Of a stretch of DNA of 15,350 bases, positions 1 through 7,660 are shown one piece after another. Below the pieces are notes generated by a model, which saw nothing but the letters and a program-made list of their open reading frames with translations, had not been told where the DNA came from and made no database searches. Origin of the DNA: CAZBQC01 sp964494015 (GTDB lineage Bacteria > Bacillota_I > Bacilli_A > RF39 > UBA660); the NCBI GenBank assembly GCA_964494015.1, contig CAZBQC010000024.1, forward strand, positions 1 to 15,350, given 5' to 3'. Numbering within the stretch: position 1 is the first letter of the stretch; the number at the start of each line of letters is the position of its first letter. The position numbers and the translations under genes were made by a program.

Positions 1-3000
1 AGGTCCTCTGTTGAATCCCAAACCGCCAGTTTCAGGATTACCTAGAATGGTTATTGAATCATTAGCGGGGTATGAAACGACAACTTCTACTGTTGGCTGA
101 GTATATTTGTAAAGAGTTTTAAAATAAAGCCAGTCATTGGATCCATCAAATCTCAGCGAATCAGGATACCAACCGGAGTTAGTAACAGATGGTGATTGAG
201 AGAAGTTAAATCCAGGTTCCAAGTAAGCTCCAAGAGGATCATAAGTAGAAGTGACCGTTGCTCCAGCTACTAGATTTTTCCAAACAGTGACACTGTCACT
301 ATGACCTATTCCTGTATTGTTAATTCCATCCAAGTGAACAACTAAACCATCGGTGACATATCCTGTAGTCGTATATCCAGATGTTACTTCTGTGATAGCA
401 ATACTCGGTCTAAATGATCGGTGAGCTACTGCATCTCCAGTAACACCAGCAGAAGTAGTCATTGTTGCCGTTGTCATATCTGTAACTGCTCCTCCTCTTT
501 CAAACCACGAATTTGTAGAAGATAAAGGATCAGCATATCCACCATACCAACCTGTGGTTTCTCCCCACGCATCTCCCATCATTGACGATGCAATAGTAGT
601 TCCAGTGTAATTATTAAAATATCGACTAGGATGTGAAGCAGGACTTAAAGCAGCACTTGAAGCATTTTGATTATAATTTCCAGCCACATAATCCCAAGCC
701 CCACCTGCCATATCATAAATACCGTAAATATTTCCAGTGGTGCTGGCTCCATAAGCTAAAGTTTTAGTACTAGTATCTCTCGTACCAGTTGTGCAAGCTG
801 CTGTCGTACAGGTAAAGCCATCGTAGGAATAAGTTCCGTTGGCTGTTGAAGTAGTGGATCCTCCACCACTTCTTCCTGTATAATAACTTGAACTATTATT
901 ACTATAAACATTCTCACCTTTACCATAGCGTGACATTGTCAAGTAAGTCACAGCTCCCCACTCCAAATTCTTCATTAAATGAATATCCAAATTATTTGAA
1001 GAATTTAAAAACACATTTGACATCATGTTTTGTGAACTTCTATATGCCACATTAACATTTTGATAACTAGCTGCTTTTTGATTTGGTTTAACTGTGGCAA
1101 AACGTTCACAATAATTGCAATTAGCGGCACTAGGCGTAGTTTGGCAAGTTGTTCCGACAGGAGCACTAGCTTCAAACTTGGCAATCCATAAGCCTTTTAA
1201 CTCTGTATCACCGAAAGTAAAAGCAGGATGAGTATACAAGCTAAAGAGACTGGTACTAGTACCTGTTGTAGCTGTTTCACTTTCAAATTGTAAATCAATT
1301 AACTGAGGTGAAGTGGTCAGGAAAGTTGGGTTAAAAATACGATATTTAAATCTTGGTATCCACACAAAATATGCCAAAATATCCGACTCGGAAACGGTGG
1401 TTCCAACACTAGCACTTTTATAGGCTGTTCTAGAAGTAGAAGTTACCATGACGGCATTGGCCCATTTCTTACCAGCATAGTTATACCAATCATAACTAGG
1501 GTTATTTACATTAGCTTTAACCCAGAGATTATTCGTCGAATCATATTTAATAGGAATCATTCCATCAGCTAAAATAGGAGGATTAGGAGTTACATCATTT
1601 ACCTCTTCATAACCAATATCAACATTGAAGGGATTACTTTCAATACCAGTTCCACTAGTAATAAAGACATCACTCGATAGAAAGACAGCTGGCCTGATAT
1701 AATATGCTGTAGCATTAGGAGCAGCATACTTTGTGGTACCTTCAGATTGCATATACCAAACATTATTACCACTACCAGCTGTAATAGTATAAATTGTAGC
1801 ACTGGAATCCCCATAACTGCTAGAAAACATTTCTCCAACCATCGACATACCAACCAAGAGACTAATGGTGTTACCGGTAGCACCAGTATAAGAAGCTGTT
1901 GAAGCCAAAGAACCCCTCTGCCAGGTTCCTGTTACAAGCATATATTTGTTTTTGGCAGATAGACTACCATACCAAGTGTTATTTAAATAAGTACCGCAAG
2001 TAACACTAGTACTATACTGAGTGCTTGATGCTGAACTAGAAAAATTCATTGTCACATTCAATGGATTGACCATCGCAAGTTTAGTTTTACCACTATCAAT
2101 TCCGATGATTCTCCATAAGTAGTTGGCAAAGGTTACATATTCACCATTACCTCTAGTATTTAACATGTCATTGACAAGATCACTTTCTTTTTCATTGTCA
2201 ATGTTAAATTTGTACGGATTGTCTATCGTACCATCCCCAGTAACAATCTGAATATTATTTTTGATGACAACAGCTGGTCTGATACCACTGGAAAGAACAA
2301 TTCTTTTAATTATAACGGCATTAAGAACACTAACATGGTAAGTTGCCTGATAAGTAGTTCCATCATAGGTTTCAGTTGGACTTGGTGTTAGAGTTCGCCA
2401 GTATCTGCTGATATTTAAATAGCTTAATCCACTATCGATAGTCTTATGATATTCATACATGTTAAGTAGTCCAACATTAGAAGAAACTGTCGTATAACCA
2501 CTGTCACCAGATATAGCTTTAGTCATCACATTAGTATTCGTTCTAGCAGTAGCATTCCAATCATAAGTTTGGATATAGTCACCAGGATTTTTTAAAGTAT
2601 TATAAAAAACATTGTTTAGCCAGTCTTTAACATAACTGCTGGCAAAGACATTATTCGAACCATAAACAATTTCCGTCATACTATTGTCGGTAATTAGTTT
2701 AGCTGACCCGTCAGCTAAAATAGAAACTACACGCCATAGTTTACCACTATACCATAGGTAATTATTGGGATTTTCTCCTTTAATAAAAGTTTCTTCTGGA
2801 TCAGAGGTTTCTAAACTGGCATCTCCACCCTCGATTTTATTTAAAACAATTTCCGCAATCGGACCACTCATCGTCGTCTTAGCATATAAAATGATTTTAG
2901 ATTGAACATCAGAAGCCGTACTATTGGTTAAAACCATGGTAATGACAGTATATATTCCCTTAACATTAACAGAAGTGCTGCCTATTGTCGTTTGATCATT

Positions 3001-3399
3001 AGGAAAAGGATATTTTTTCTCATCAACTAAAGCACCACTAGTATTAATATCGCCAAAAACAACTTTATTGCTAGCAACAATAATTCTTTTATGATAAGCT
3101 TCAGTATTAGTAAAAATATCAATACAAGTGACTGATTCTACTTCTGATGATGTAGTATCTTGATAAGTACAATTAATGACATATTTAGCATACATATTAC
3201 TTTTGGCAGCTAATTCATCATTAACTACTTTGGTCAATACCGTTTTATAAGTATTTAACTCGTTACCGATAGCTAGAAGTCGACTTTTTTCTTTGTAATT
3301 AAAAACAATTCTAAACATCCCGACAACAATGATCATCAGTAAAATAAAGCTCAATAATAATTCAATAGTTGTTAATCCCTTTTTATTATTTCTTATCAT
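1..3399 (-). CDS. Giant multi-domain type IV prepilin-like surface protein (C-terminus beyond window)
   Basis: The minus-strand frame from the ATG at 3399 stays open to base 1: 1133 residues and no stop, so the gene runs off the left edge. GGAG at 3410–3407 sits 7 nt before the ATG. The N-terminus is a class III signal: KKG|LTTIELLLSF, cleavage after Gly8, mature Glu5 (residue 13), then a hydrophobic helix to about residue 32. Behind it are modules: residues about 205–396 and 415–593 resemble DUF6273 (WRVV/WRII near the start, IRPAV then a G-[DT]-G-x3-NP end); about 605–1003 resemble sulfatase-modifying-factor/C-type-lectin folds (GIYDMAGGAWDY at about 891–902, HRSFRPSIAI at 993–1002); from about 1014 a LamG-like domain begins (LRFDGSNDWLYF near 1081). 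The rest is Ser/Thr/Asn/Tyr-rich, as in exported proteins. Inferred role: a filament-borne or membrane-tethered adhesin processed by a prepilin peptidase. It follows the 180-residue prepilin gene by 33 nt without a terminator, so the two are probably co-transcribed. Domain names rest on motif recognition only. Confidence 0.85.
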   Translation of the reverse strand, partial: MIRNNKKGLTTIELLLSFILLMIIVVGMFRIVFNYKEKSRLLAIGNELNTYKTVLTKVVNDELAAKSNMYAKYVINCTYQDTTSSEVESVTCIDIFTNTEAYHKRIIVASNKVVFGDINTSGALVDEKKYPFPNDQTTIGSTSVNVKGIYTVITMVLTNSTASDVQSKIILYAKTTMSGPIAEIVLNKIEGGDASLETSDPEETFIKGENPNNYLWYSGKLWRVVSILADGSAKLITDNSMTEIVYGSNNVFASSYVKDWLNNVFYNTLKNPGDYIQTYDWNATARTNTNVMTKAISGDSGYTTVSSNVGLLNMYEYHKTIDSGLSYLNISRYWRTLTPSPTETYDGTTYQATYHVSVLNAVIIKRIVLSSGIRPAVVIKNNIQIVTGDGTIDNPYKFNIDNEKESDLVNDMLNTRGNGEYVTFANYLWRIIGIDSGKTKLAMVNPLNVTMNFSSSASSTQYSTSVTCGTYLNNTWYGSLSAKNKYMLVTGTWQRGSLASTASYTGATGNTISLLVGMSMVGEMFSSSYGDSSATIYTITAGSGNNVWYMQSEGTTKYAAPNATAYYIRPAVFLSSDVFITSGTGIESNPFNVDIGYEEVNDVTPNPPILADGMIPIKYDSTNNLWVKANVNNPSYDWYNYAGKKWANAVMVTSTSRTAYKSASVGTTVSESDILAYFVWIPRFKYRIFNPTFLTTSPQLIDLQFESETATTGTSTSLFSLYTHPAFTFGDTELKGLWIAKFEASAPVGTTCQTTPSAANCNYCERFATVKPNQKAASYQNVNVAYRSSQNMMSNVFLNSSNNLDIHLMKNLEWGAVTYLTMSRYGKGENVYSNNSSSYYTGRSGGGSTTSTANGTYSYDGFTCTTAACTTGTRDTSTKTLAYGASTTGNIYGIYDMAGGAWDYVAGNYNQNASSAALSPASHPSRYFNNYTGTTIASSMMGDAWGETTGWYGGYADPLSSTNSWFERGGAVTDMTTATMTTSAGVTGDAVAHRSFRPSIAITEVTSGYTTTGYVTDGLVVHLDGINNTGIGHSDSVTVWKNLVAGATVTSTYDPLGAYLEPGFNFSQSPSVTNSGWYPDSLRFDGSNDWLYFKTLYKYTQPTVEVVVSYPANDSITILGNPETGGLGFNRGP

Positions 3400-3432
3400 C
3401 ACAAATCTCCTTTATTTAACTTTTTACCTAAT

Positions 3433-3975
3433 TTATGGTTTTACTACTTCAATATTAGAGTAGTATGTTTCATTATTATCTTCATCAGTACGAACGATGA
3501 TGATTCTTTTAGCCTTGCCAAAAGTATAAAGGGTTGTATAATTATCAGGTACCGTTGAAATACTAACCATATATTTTATATAATCCTTCAGTTCTTTATC
3601 AAATTCACTTGGAATAGAAACCTTTATTTTACCTATTTCTCCACTAGTCTTAAAGTCAGTCAAGTACATATTAGTTATTCTTAAGCTATTTACTAAGTCT
3701 TCGCATTCTTCGCTTTGATTAAAAGCGGCACAGTTGATGACTTTATAAGTACCGCTTATGGTCATAATACTACTCCAATTTGAATCAGTGATAATCAATC
3801 TTCTAATATAATGAGCGGCATATTTGCCATCTAAATCATCATAATGTTCAATTCTTTGATACTCAGCCATGATTGGAAGAGCATTAGTAAAAATCATGAT
3901 AAATATAGATGTCACAAAGACAGCAACAATTAATGTTTCAATTAAAATAAAACCTTTTTTGTCAATAAATTTCAT
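3433..3975 (-). CDS. Minor type IV pilin-like protein (prepilin-type N-terminus)
   Basis: This is a 180-residue protein that begins with a short basic leader and the class III signal KKG|FILIETLIVAVFV. Cleavage is expected after Gly8, leaving Phe1 and Glu5 (residue 13) of the mature protein, followed by a hydrophobic helix to about residue 33. The remainder is a soluble, unremarkable domain of about 145 residues with two cysteines (near 82 and 91) and a mixed beta-rich look; I do not recognise a named family. The size fits minor pilins or pseudopilins (GspI/J/K- or ComG-like). It is the first gene of a minus-strand pair: the giant prepilin starts 33 nt downstream. It diverges from the PilB-like ATPase. 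The ribosome site ahead of ATG 3975 is weak (a GAAAG-like run at about 8–12 nt), so the start rests on the signal peptide lying directly behind it. Confidence 0.85.
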   Translation of the reverse strand: MKFIDKKGFILIETLIVAVFVTSIFIMIFTNALPIMAEYQRIEHYDDLDGKYAAHYIRRLIITDSNWSSIMTISGTYKVINCAAFNQSEECEDLVNSLRITNMYLTDFKTSGEIGKIKVSIPSEFDKELKDYIKYMVSISTVPDNYTTLYTFGKAKRIIIVRTDEDNNETYYSNIEVVKP

Positions 3976-3992
3976 AAATTCACTTTCTTTCG

Positions 3993-4021
3993 TTGAATAT
4001 TATACATTTTTATTATATAAT
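3993..4021 (+). promoter_or_regulatory. Sigma-A-type promoter of the PilB-like ATPase gene
   Basis: TTGAAT at 3993–3998 and TATAAT at 4016–4021 are separated by 17 nt, a near-consensus housekeeping promoter. Transcription would begin near 4028, about 50 nt before the ATG at 4077. The -35 box coincides with the TTG that the longest open frame would use as its start, which argues strongly against that longer start. Confidence 0.7.
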
Positions 4022-4025
4022 AAAA
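4008..4025. promoter_or_regulatory. 18-bp perfect AT palindrome in the divergent pilin/ATPase intergenic region
   Basis: TTTTATTATATAATAAAA at 4008–4025 reads identically on both strands. It contains TATAAT on the plus strand (4016–4021) and TATAAT on the minus strand (4017–4012). It may be a symmetric -10 region serving both directions, or an operator. A second minus-strand TATAAT lies at 4004–3999, but I see no good -35 box for either minus-strand candidate. Confidence 0.5.
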
Positions 4026-4065
4026 TATGATAAAATACTAGTCGAAAATAAAAAAGAATGGAAAT

Positions 4066-4070
4066 GGGGA
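4066..4070 (+). promoter_or_regulatory. Ribosome binding site that decides the ATPase start
   Basis: GGGGA at 4066–4070 is followed by a 6-nt spacer and ATG at 4077. An in-frame GTG at 4074 would be too close to the site. No comparable site precedes the TTG at 3993. Confidence 0.6.
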
Positions 4071-4076
4071 ATTGTG

Positions 4077-5483
4077 ATGTTTAACTATGACTTTGCAACG
4101 TCATCGATTGTCGACATTGTTAATAATGTCATTATATTCGCCGTTTCTAAACGAGCTAGTGATATTCACATTGATTCTCGTGAAAAGGATGCTAAAATCA
4201 GAATTAGAATTGATGGTATTCTTAGTGATTATACGAATGTTCCAAAGGAGTATCAAAGAAACTTTGTCACTAGAGTAAAATTGATGAGCGGAATGAATAT
4301 TACTGAAACAAGGCTGCCTCAGGATGGAGCGATTAAGGGGCGAATTAATGGTGTCGACCTCGATATGCGTGTTTCGGCCTTGCCGACAGTTTTTGGCGAA
4401 AAAATCGTCATCAGAATTCTTGACTTTACGAAAAGTACAACCGGTTTAGATAGTTTAGGATTCTCAGAGAAAAACTTTGCAAAACTATTAAAAATGATTA
4501 GCGTTCCAAATGGAATTGTCTTAGTAACTGGTGCCACTGGTACTGGTAAAAGTACGACTGTTTACACTATTTTACAACATTTAAATGTCGAAGGTACCAA
4601 TATTATTACCGTTGAAGATCCAGTTGAAATGAATATTGCCGGAATTAATCAAGTTCAAGTCAATAGCGAAATTGGTCTAACTTTTGGTCGTGTTTTAAGA
4701 TCGGTTTTACGACAGGATCCAAACATTATTTTAATTGGTGAAATTCGTGATAGCGAAACAGCGCAAATTGCTGTTCGTGCTTCAATAACTGGTCACTTAG
4801 TATTGTCGACGGTCCACACTAATGACTCACTTAGTACGATTGAACGTCTTATCGATATGGATGTCGAAAGATATTTGTTGTCGACGGCTTTAACTGGTAT
4901 TATTTCACAGAGATTAGCTAGGACAATCTGTCCTAATTGTCGAATTAAAAGACCGACTAATAATTACGAAAAAGAAGTTTTTAAACATGTCTTAAACATC
5001 GACATTGAAGAGATATATGATGCTAATCCAGATAATCGTGAATGCAATGAATGTAATGGTGGCTATAAGGGAAGAATTGCTATTCAGGAAGTATTAGTAA
5101 TTAATGATAAAATTAGAGAAACAATTAATGACCCCGAAGTCAAAAAGGAAGAATTGAGAAAGCTAGTCTATCGAAGTGATGTAACGACACTTTTACAAGA
5201 TGGTTTGGAAAAGGTTTTAAAAGGACTCACTACTTTTTCGGAAATATATCGAATTATTGAAATCGATAATGCCCTTGATAGTAAATATGGTGAAGAGATA
5301 CATAAAGAGGATAATGTAGAAAATAATATACAAAGCGAAGATAGTAACATTATTGAACATGATAATACTCAGTATGATACTAATGATATAAATAATGATC
5401 AATCAAATAATGAAGATTTAGATCTAAATTTAAATTATGAATTTACTCCGCCTATTCCTGATACTAGTGTAGAAGAATTATAA
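4077..5483 (+). CDS. PilB/GspE-family type IV pilus assembly ATPase
   Basis: This 468-residue hexameric ATPase should power pilin extrusion from the cytoplasmic face of the membrane. Numbered from ATG 4077: an N2-type region with KRASDIHID at 25–33 and RLPQDG at 79–84; Walker A GATGTGKST at 152–160; Asp box EDPVE at 180–184; Walker B ILIGEIRD at 218–225; His box STVHTND at 244–250; and a zinc tetracysteine C285-x2-C288 with C323-x2-C326. That zinc motif and the absence of PilT-specific features point to the extension class (PilB/GspE/ComGA). The long N1 domain is missing, as in ComGA-like short forms. After about residue 400 there is a roughly 65-residue acidic, Asn/Asp-rich tail that looks disordered and is not part of the family core. 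A longer frame from TTG 3993 exists but would overlap the promoter. The gene diverges from the two prepilin genes; PilC and prepilin peptidase genes are not nearby. Confidence 0.93.
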   Translation: MFNYDFATSSIVDIVNNVIIFAVSKRASDIHIDSREKDAKIRIRIDGILSDYTNVPKEYQRNFVTRVKLMSGMNITETRLPQDGAIKGRINGVDLDMRVSALPTVFGEKIVIRILDFTKSTTGLDSLGFSEKNFAKLLKMISVPNGIVLVTGATGTGKSTTVYTILQHLNVEGTNIITVEDPVEMNIAGINQVQVNSEIGLTFGRVLRSVLRQDPNIILIGEIRDSETAQIAVRASITGHLVLSTVHTNDSLSTIERLIDMDVERYLLSTALTGIISQRLARTICPNCRIKRPTNNYEKEVFKHVLNIDIEEIYDANPDNRECNECNGGYKGRIAIQEVLVINDKIRETINDPEVKKEELRKLVYRSDVTTLLQDGLEKVLKGLTTFSEIYRIIEIDNALDSKYGEEIHKEDNVENNIQSEDSNIIEHDNTQYDTNDINNDQSNNEDLDLNLNYEFTPPIPDTSVEEL

Positions 5484-5489
5484 GATAAA

Positions 5490-5517
5490 AAAAGCTATTG
5501 AGAAATCTATAGCTTTT
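5490..5517. terminator. Bidirectional intrinsic terminator between ATPase and Ig-like prepilin
   Basis: AAAAGCTAT at 5490–5498 pairs with ATAGCTTTT at 5509–5517, a 9-bp stem with a 10-nt loop. The run of A at 5485–5493 gives a strong U-tract for minus-strand transcripts leaving the 676-residue prepilin gene. On the plus strand the tail (TTTT AG TTTG TTTT) is interrupted but usable for the ATPase transcript. Confidence 0.8.
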
Positions 5518-5553
5518 AGTTTGTTTTAATTTACTTAATATTATAGGAAATAT

Positions 5554-7584
5554 TTAATAACACTTTGTACTGGACTGATTACCTACCTTATCAACCGAAT
5601 AGGCACAAGCACTATAACTGGTTACTTTGCATTCGAAAGATGAGCAGGTGAAATAGCTTCCACCACATTTGCACTTTTTATAAGATACACCAGAATGAGA
5701 GTCAGAGGCACCTACTGAAAATGTACAAGTACCTGATGTGTTACAGTAAGTAGTGTTTAAACTAACACTAGGAGAAGACTTATCGACATAGACATTGACT
5801 GAACAACTCTTGGTATTTCCAGCTTTATCTTTAATACTAATTGATCCGGTCTTAGCTGAACTACTGAATGTTTTGGAAAAACTAGTAGCTGTACATCCAC
5901 TGATTGTATCGCTACATTTTACTGAAATACTCCGACTGCTGCTCGTCCACGATGTACTCGATCCACTGACACTTCCACAACTTGGGGCTACTTTATCGAT
6001 TTTAACGATGAATCCTTCACTCTCTTCCTGATCAGTATTATCTGATAAAGCAACTATGGCTGTGTATTCATCACCCAAATCGTTAGACATACTGGTAACA
6101 TTATAAGTCGTCGAGGTAATTTGAATATAGGTTTTTACACCCGTCGTTTTGTTTGTCTTAGACCATTTAATTACACTGTACAACGAATTTGATATATTGG
6201 CTGTTAAGACGACATCTTCATTGGACCAAGCGTTACTCGTTAGAGCTGTTCCACTACTGGCTTTCTTCGCTGTCAAGGTCACTTTCGCTGCTGGTCGATT
6301 GATTGTGACATTCTTCATGTTCACATCGGCGATGTCAGTGGTACTTATTCCGGCTCCAGTTGTTACCTTTATAATATATCTCCTCGATATTGATACCTCT
6401 CTTGTAGCATTGACAAACAAAGATTGATTTGTTTTATCGAAAAAGTATCCGACATTGGTATCTTTATCAGTAATCTCTTCTGAATCATCTCCTTCTCCTT
6501 CTCCTTCAACCTCTTCTTTTACTTCAATGATGTTTTCTCCTACTGGTATCACTTTCATTTCTGTTATTAAAACTCCATTTGTTGAATTTCCATTTACTAA
6601 ATCCGTACTGTAATACCACTGATAAGTGTAGCCACTGGGTGCTATTTTTGGATCTCTTGTCGTTAATTGTAAATCTAGATTCCTAGTACTAGTTCCACTA
6701 CCATATACTCCTCCTATAGTATCATAAGCTGTAATACCTATTTGTGGAGTTGTTTTATCAATCTTAATATAAAATTCTTTCCCTTTAGTAGTTGAAATTC
6801 GGTTTAAGTCATCTACTACATACGCTGTATAAGTTCCATAAGTAGTTCCTGTCAGTGTTTTCGTACAGCTTTTTTCTGTCCCTGTTCCGGTTAAATTACA
6901 GGACATACTATCAACCGTTTTTCCTTCTTCGTCTAATACTCTGATTTTTTTCGCATATTCATAATTGGTGCCATACGTTATTCTGATACTTCTTTTAGTC
7001 CAGGTAGCATCTTCATAAGTAAAGACTTCTTCTCCTTGACCATAGGATTTATAACCTTCATATGGTGAATCGTCATAGATAGTGGTTACACTTGGCGTAC
7101 TTATTTCGCTTAACTGACAGGTCATATACTCTTCTCCTGTCTCCTCATCGGTCGTGGGTGTCGCTTCACAGTCACAGATTCGATTATTATCAACTGAGTT
7201 ATAATCCTGGCACTCCAAACAGGCCACATATGTATATTCTTTATCGACATTCATATAGGTGATGACCCTCCCTGGACACTCATTCTTATTCACATCGTAA
7301 ACTGTGGAGATGTAAGCCTTACTCTCAAGGTTTTTAGGTGATAGTCGACCGTTGATTTCGATAACACTTGCAAAATCTGTATCGACTGGTCGCTCTTCTA
7401 AATGATCTGAAAAATATTTTTGACCAGACAAGGATACTGTCCCTTCCAACGATTTATAGTACGCTGCCTTAGTACTTTTGTCTAAATTTACTTTTACAGC
7501 TATGGCGATTAAACTGACGATCGACAAGATTAGTATTACTGATATTAATTCGATTAACGTAAATCCTTTTTTATTATTCTTCAT
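5554..7584 (-). CDS. Large type IV prepilin-like protein with Ig-like, cysteine-rich ectodomain
   Basis: This is a complete 676-residue protein. The leader KKG|FTLIELISVILIL gives a mature Phe1 and Glu5 (residue 12), followed by a hydrophobic helix to about residue 30. Residues 31–170 are pilin-like with cysteine clusters (C103, C122, C125, C137, C139, C156). Two segments read as bacterial Ig-like repeats that end in a Lys/Val-x-x-D-K-x-x-P linker: about 195–282 and 435–535. A third, about 535–605, has CSDTISGC and DKAGN motifs and ends in YVDKSSP. The last 70 residues are rich in Cys and Ser and end in Cys-Tyr; this suggests disulfides or another covalent stabilisation outside the cell. An acidic linker lies at 351–375. 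AAGGAGG precedes ATG 7584 at good spacing, and the gene has its own promoter. Role inferred: a structural or adhesive filament subunit used with the neighbouring ATPase. Its size is far above that of an ordinary major pilin (about 150 residues). Confidence 0.88.
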   Translation of the reverse strand: MKNNKKGFTLIELISVILILSIVSLIAIAVKVNLDKSTKAAYYKSLEGTVSLSGQKYFSDHLEERPVDTDFASVIEINGRLSPKNLESKAYISTVYDVNKNECPGRVITYMNVDKEYTYVACLECQDYNSVDNNRICDCEATPTTDEETGEEYMTCQLSEISTPSVTTIYDDSPYEGYKSYGQGEEVFTYEDATWTKRSIRITYGTNYEYAKKIRVLDEEGKTVDSMSCNLTGTGTEKSCTKTLTGTTYGTYTAYVVDDLNRISTTKGKEFYIKIDKTTPQIGITAYDTIGGVYGSGTSTRNLDLQLTTRDPKIAPSGYTYQWYYSTDLVNGNSTNGVLITEMKVIPVGENIIEVKEEVEGEGEGDDSEEITDKDTNVGYFFDKTNQSLFVNATREVSISRRYIIKVTTGAGISTTDIADVNMKNVTINRPAAKVTLTAKKASSGTALTSNAWSNEDVVLTANISNSLYSVIKWSKTNKTTGVKTYIQITSTTYNVTSMSNDLGDEYTAIVALSDNTDQEESEGFIVKIDKVAPSCGSVSGSSTSWTSSSRSISVKCSDTISGCTATSFSKTFSSSAKTGSISIKDKAGNTKSCSVNVYVDKSSPSVSLNTTYCNTSGTCTFSVGASDSHSGVSYKKCKCGGSYFTCSSFECKVTSYSACAYSVDKVGNQSSTKCY
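6489..6506. repeat. Short hexanucleotide repeat (3 x CTCCTT) inside the Ig-like prepilin gene
   Basis: Three exact copies of CTCCTT at 6489–6506 encode, on the minus strand, the Glu-Gly repeat EGEGEG in the acidic linker at residues 360–365. Gain or loss of a unit would keep the frame and only change linker length. Confidence 0.6.
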
Positions 7585-7609
7585 ATCTAATCCTCCTTAT
7601 TATAGATAA

Positions 7610-7638
7610 ATTATATTATATTTTTAAATTTTAAGCAA
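7610..7638 (-). promoter_or_regulatory. Promoter of the Ig-like prepilin gene
   Basis: On the minus strand TTGCTT (7638–7633) and TATAAT (7615–7610) are 17 nt apart. The predicted start is near 7603, giving a leader of about 18 nt that carries the AAGGAGG at 7598–7592. The -35 box abuts the terminator of the upstream operon, so this gene appears to be an independent transcription unit. Confidence 0.65.
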
Positions 7639-7660
7639 TAAAAAAGAGATTTCTCTCTTT
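7638..7660 (-). terminator. Intrinsic terminator of the comN–rel–dtd–transporter operon
   Basis: On the minus strand AAAGAGA (7660–7654) pairs with TCTCTTT (7649–7643) around a GAAA tetraloop. A U-rich tail (TTTTTAT, 7644–7638) follows. The first arm overlaps the last two bases of the transporter stop codon, so termination is immediate. Confidence 0.8.

Noticed and set aside
395..740. Possible diversity-generating retroelement target, since the fold resembles C-type-lectin-like variable proteins
   Set aside because: No reverse transcriptase gene, accessory gene or near-identical template repeat is visible in the window, and the domain is internal rather than at the C-terminus.
1599..1883. 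94-residue minus-strand frame
   Set aside because: It lies wholly inside the giant prepilin gene in another frame, has no ribosome site and no recognisable protein character.
5795..6427. Plus-strand frames of 78 and 92 residues
   Set aside because: They are antisense to the Ig-like prepilin gene, lack ribosome sites and show no family features.
6489..6506. Phase-variable repeat
   Set aside because: Only three copies of a 6-bp unit; changes would stay in frame, so it could not switch the gene on or off.
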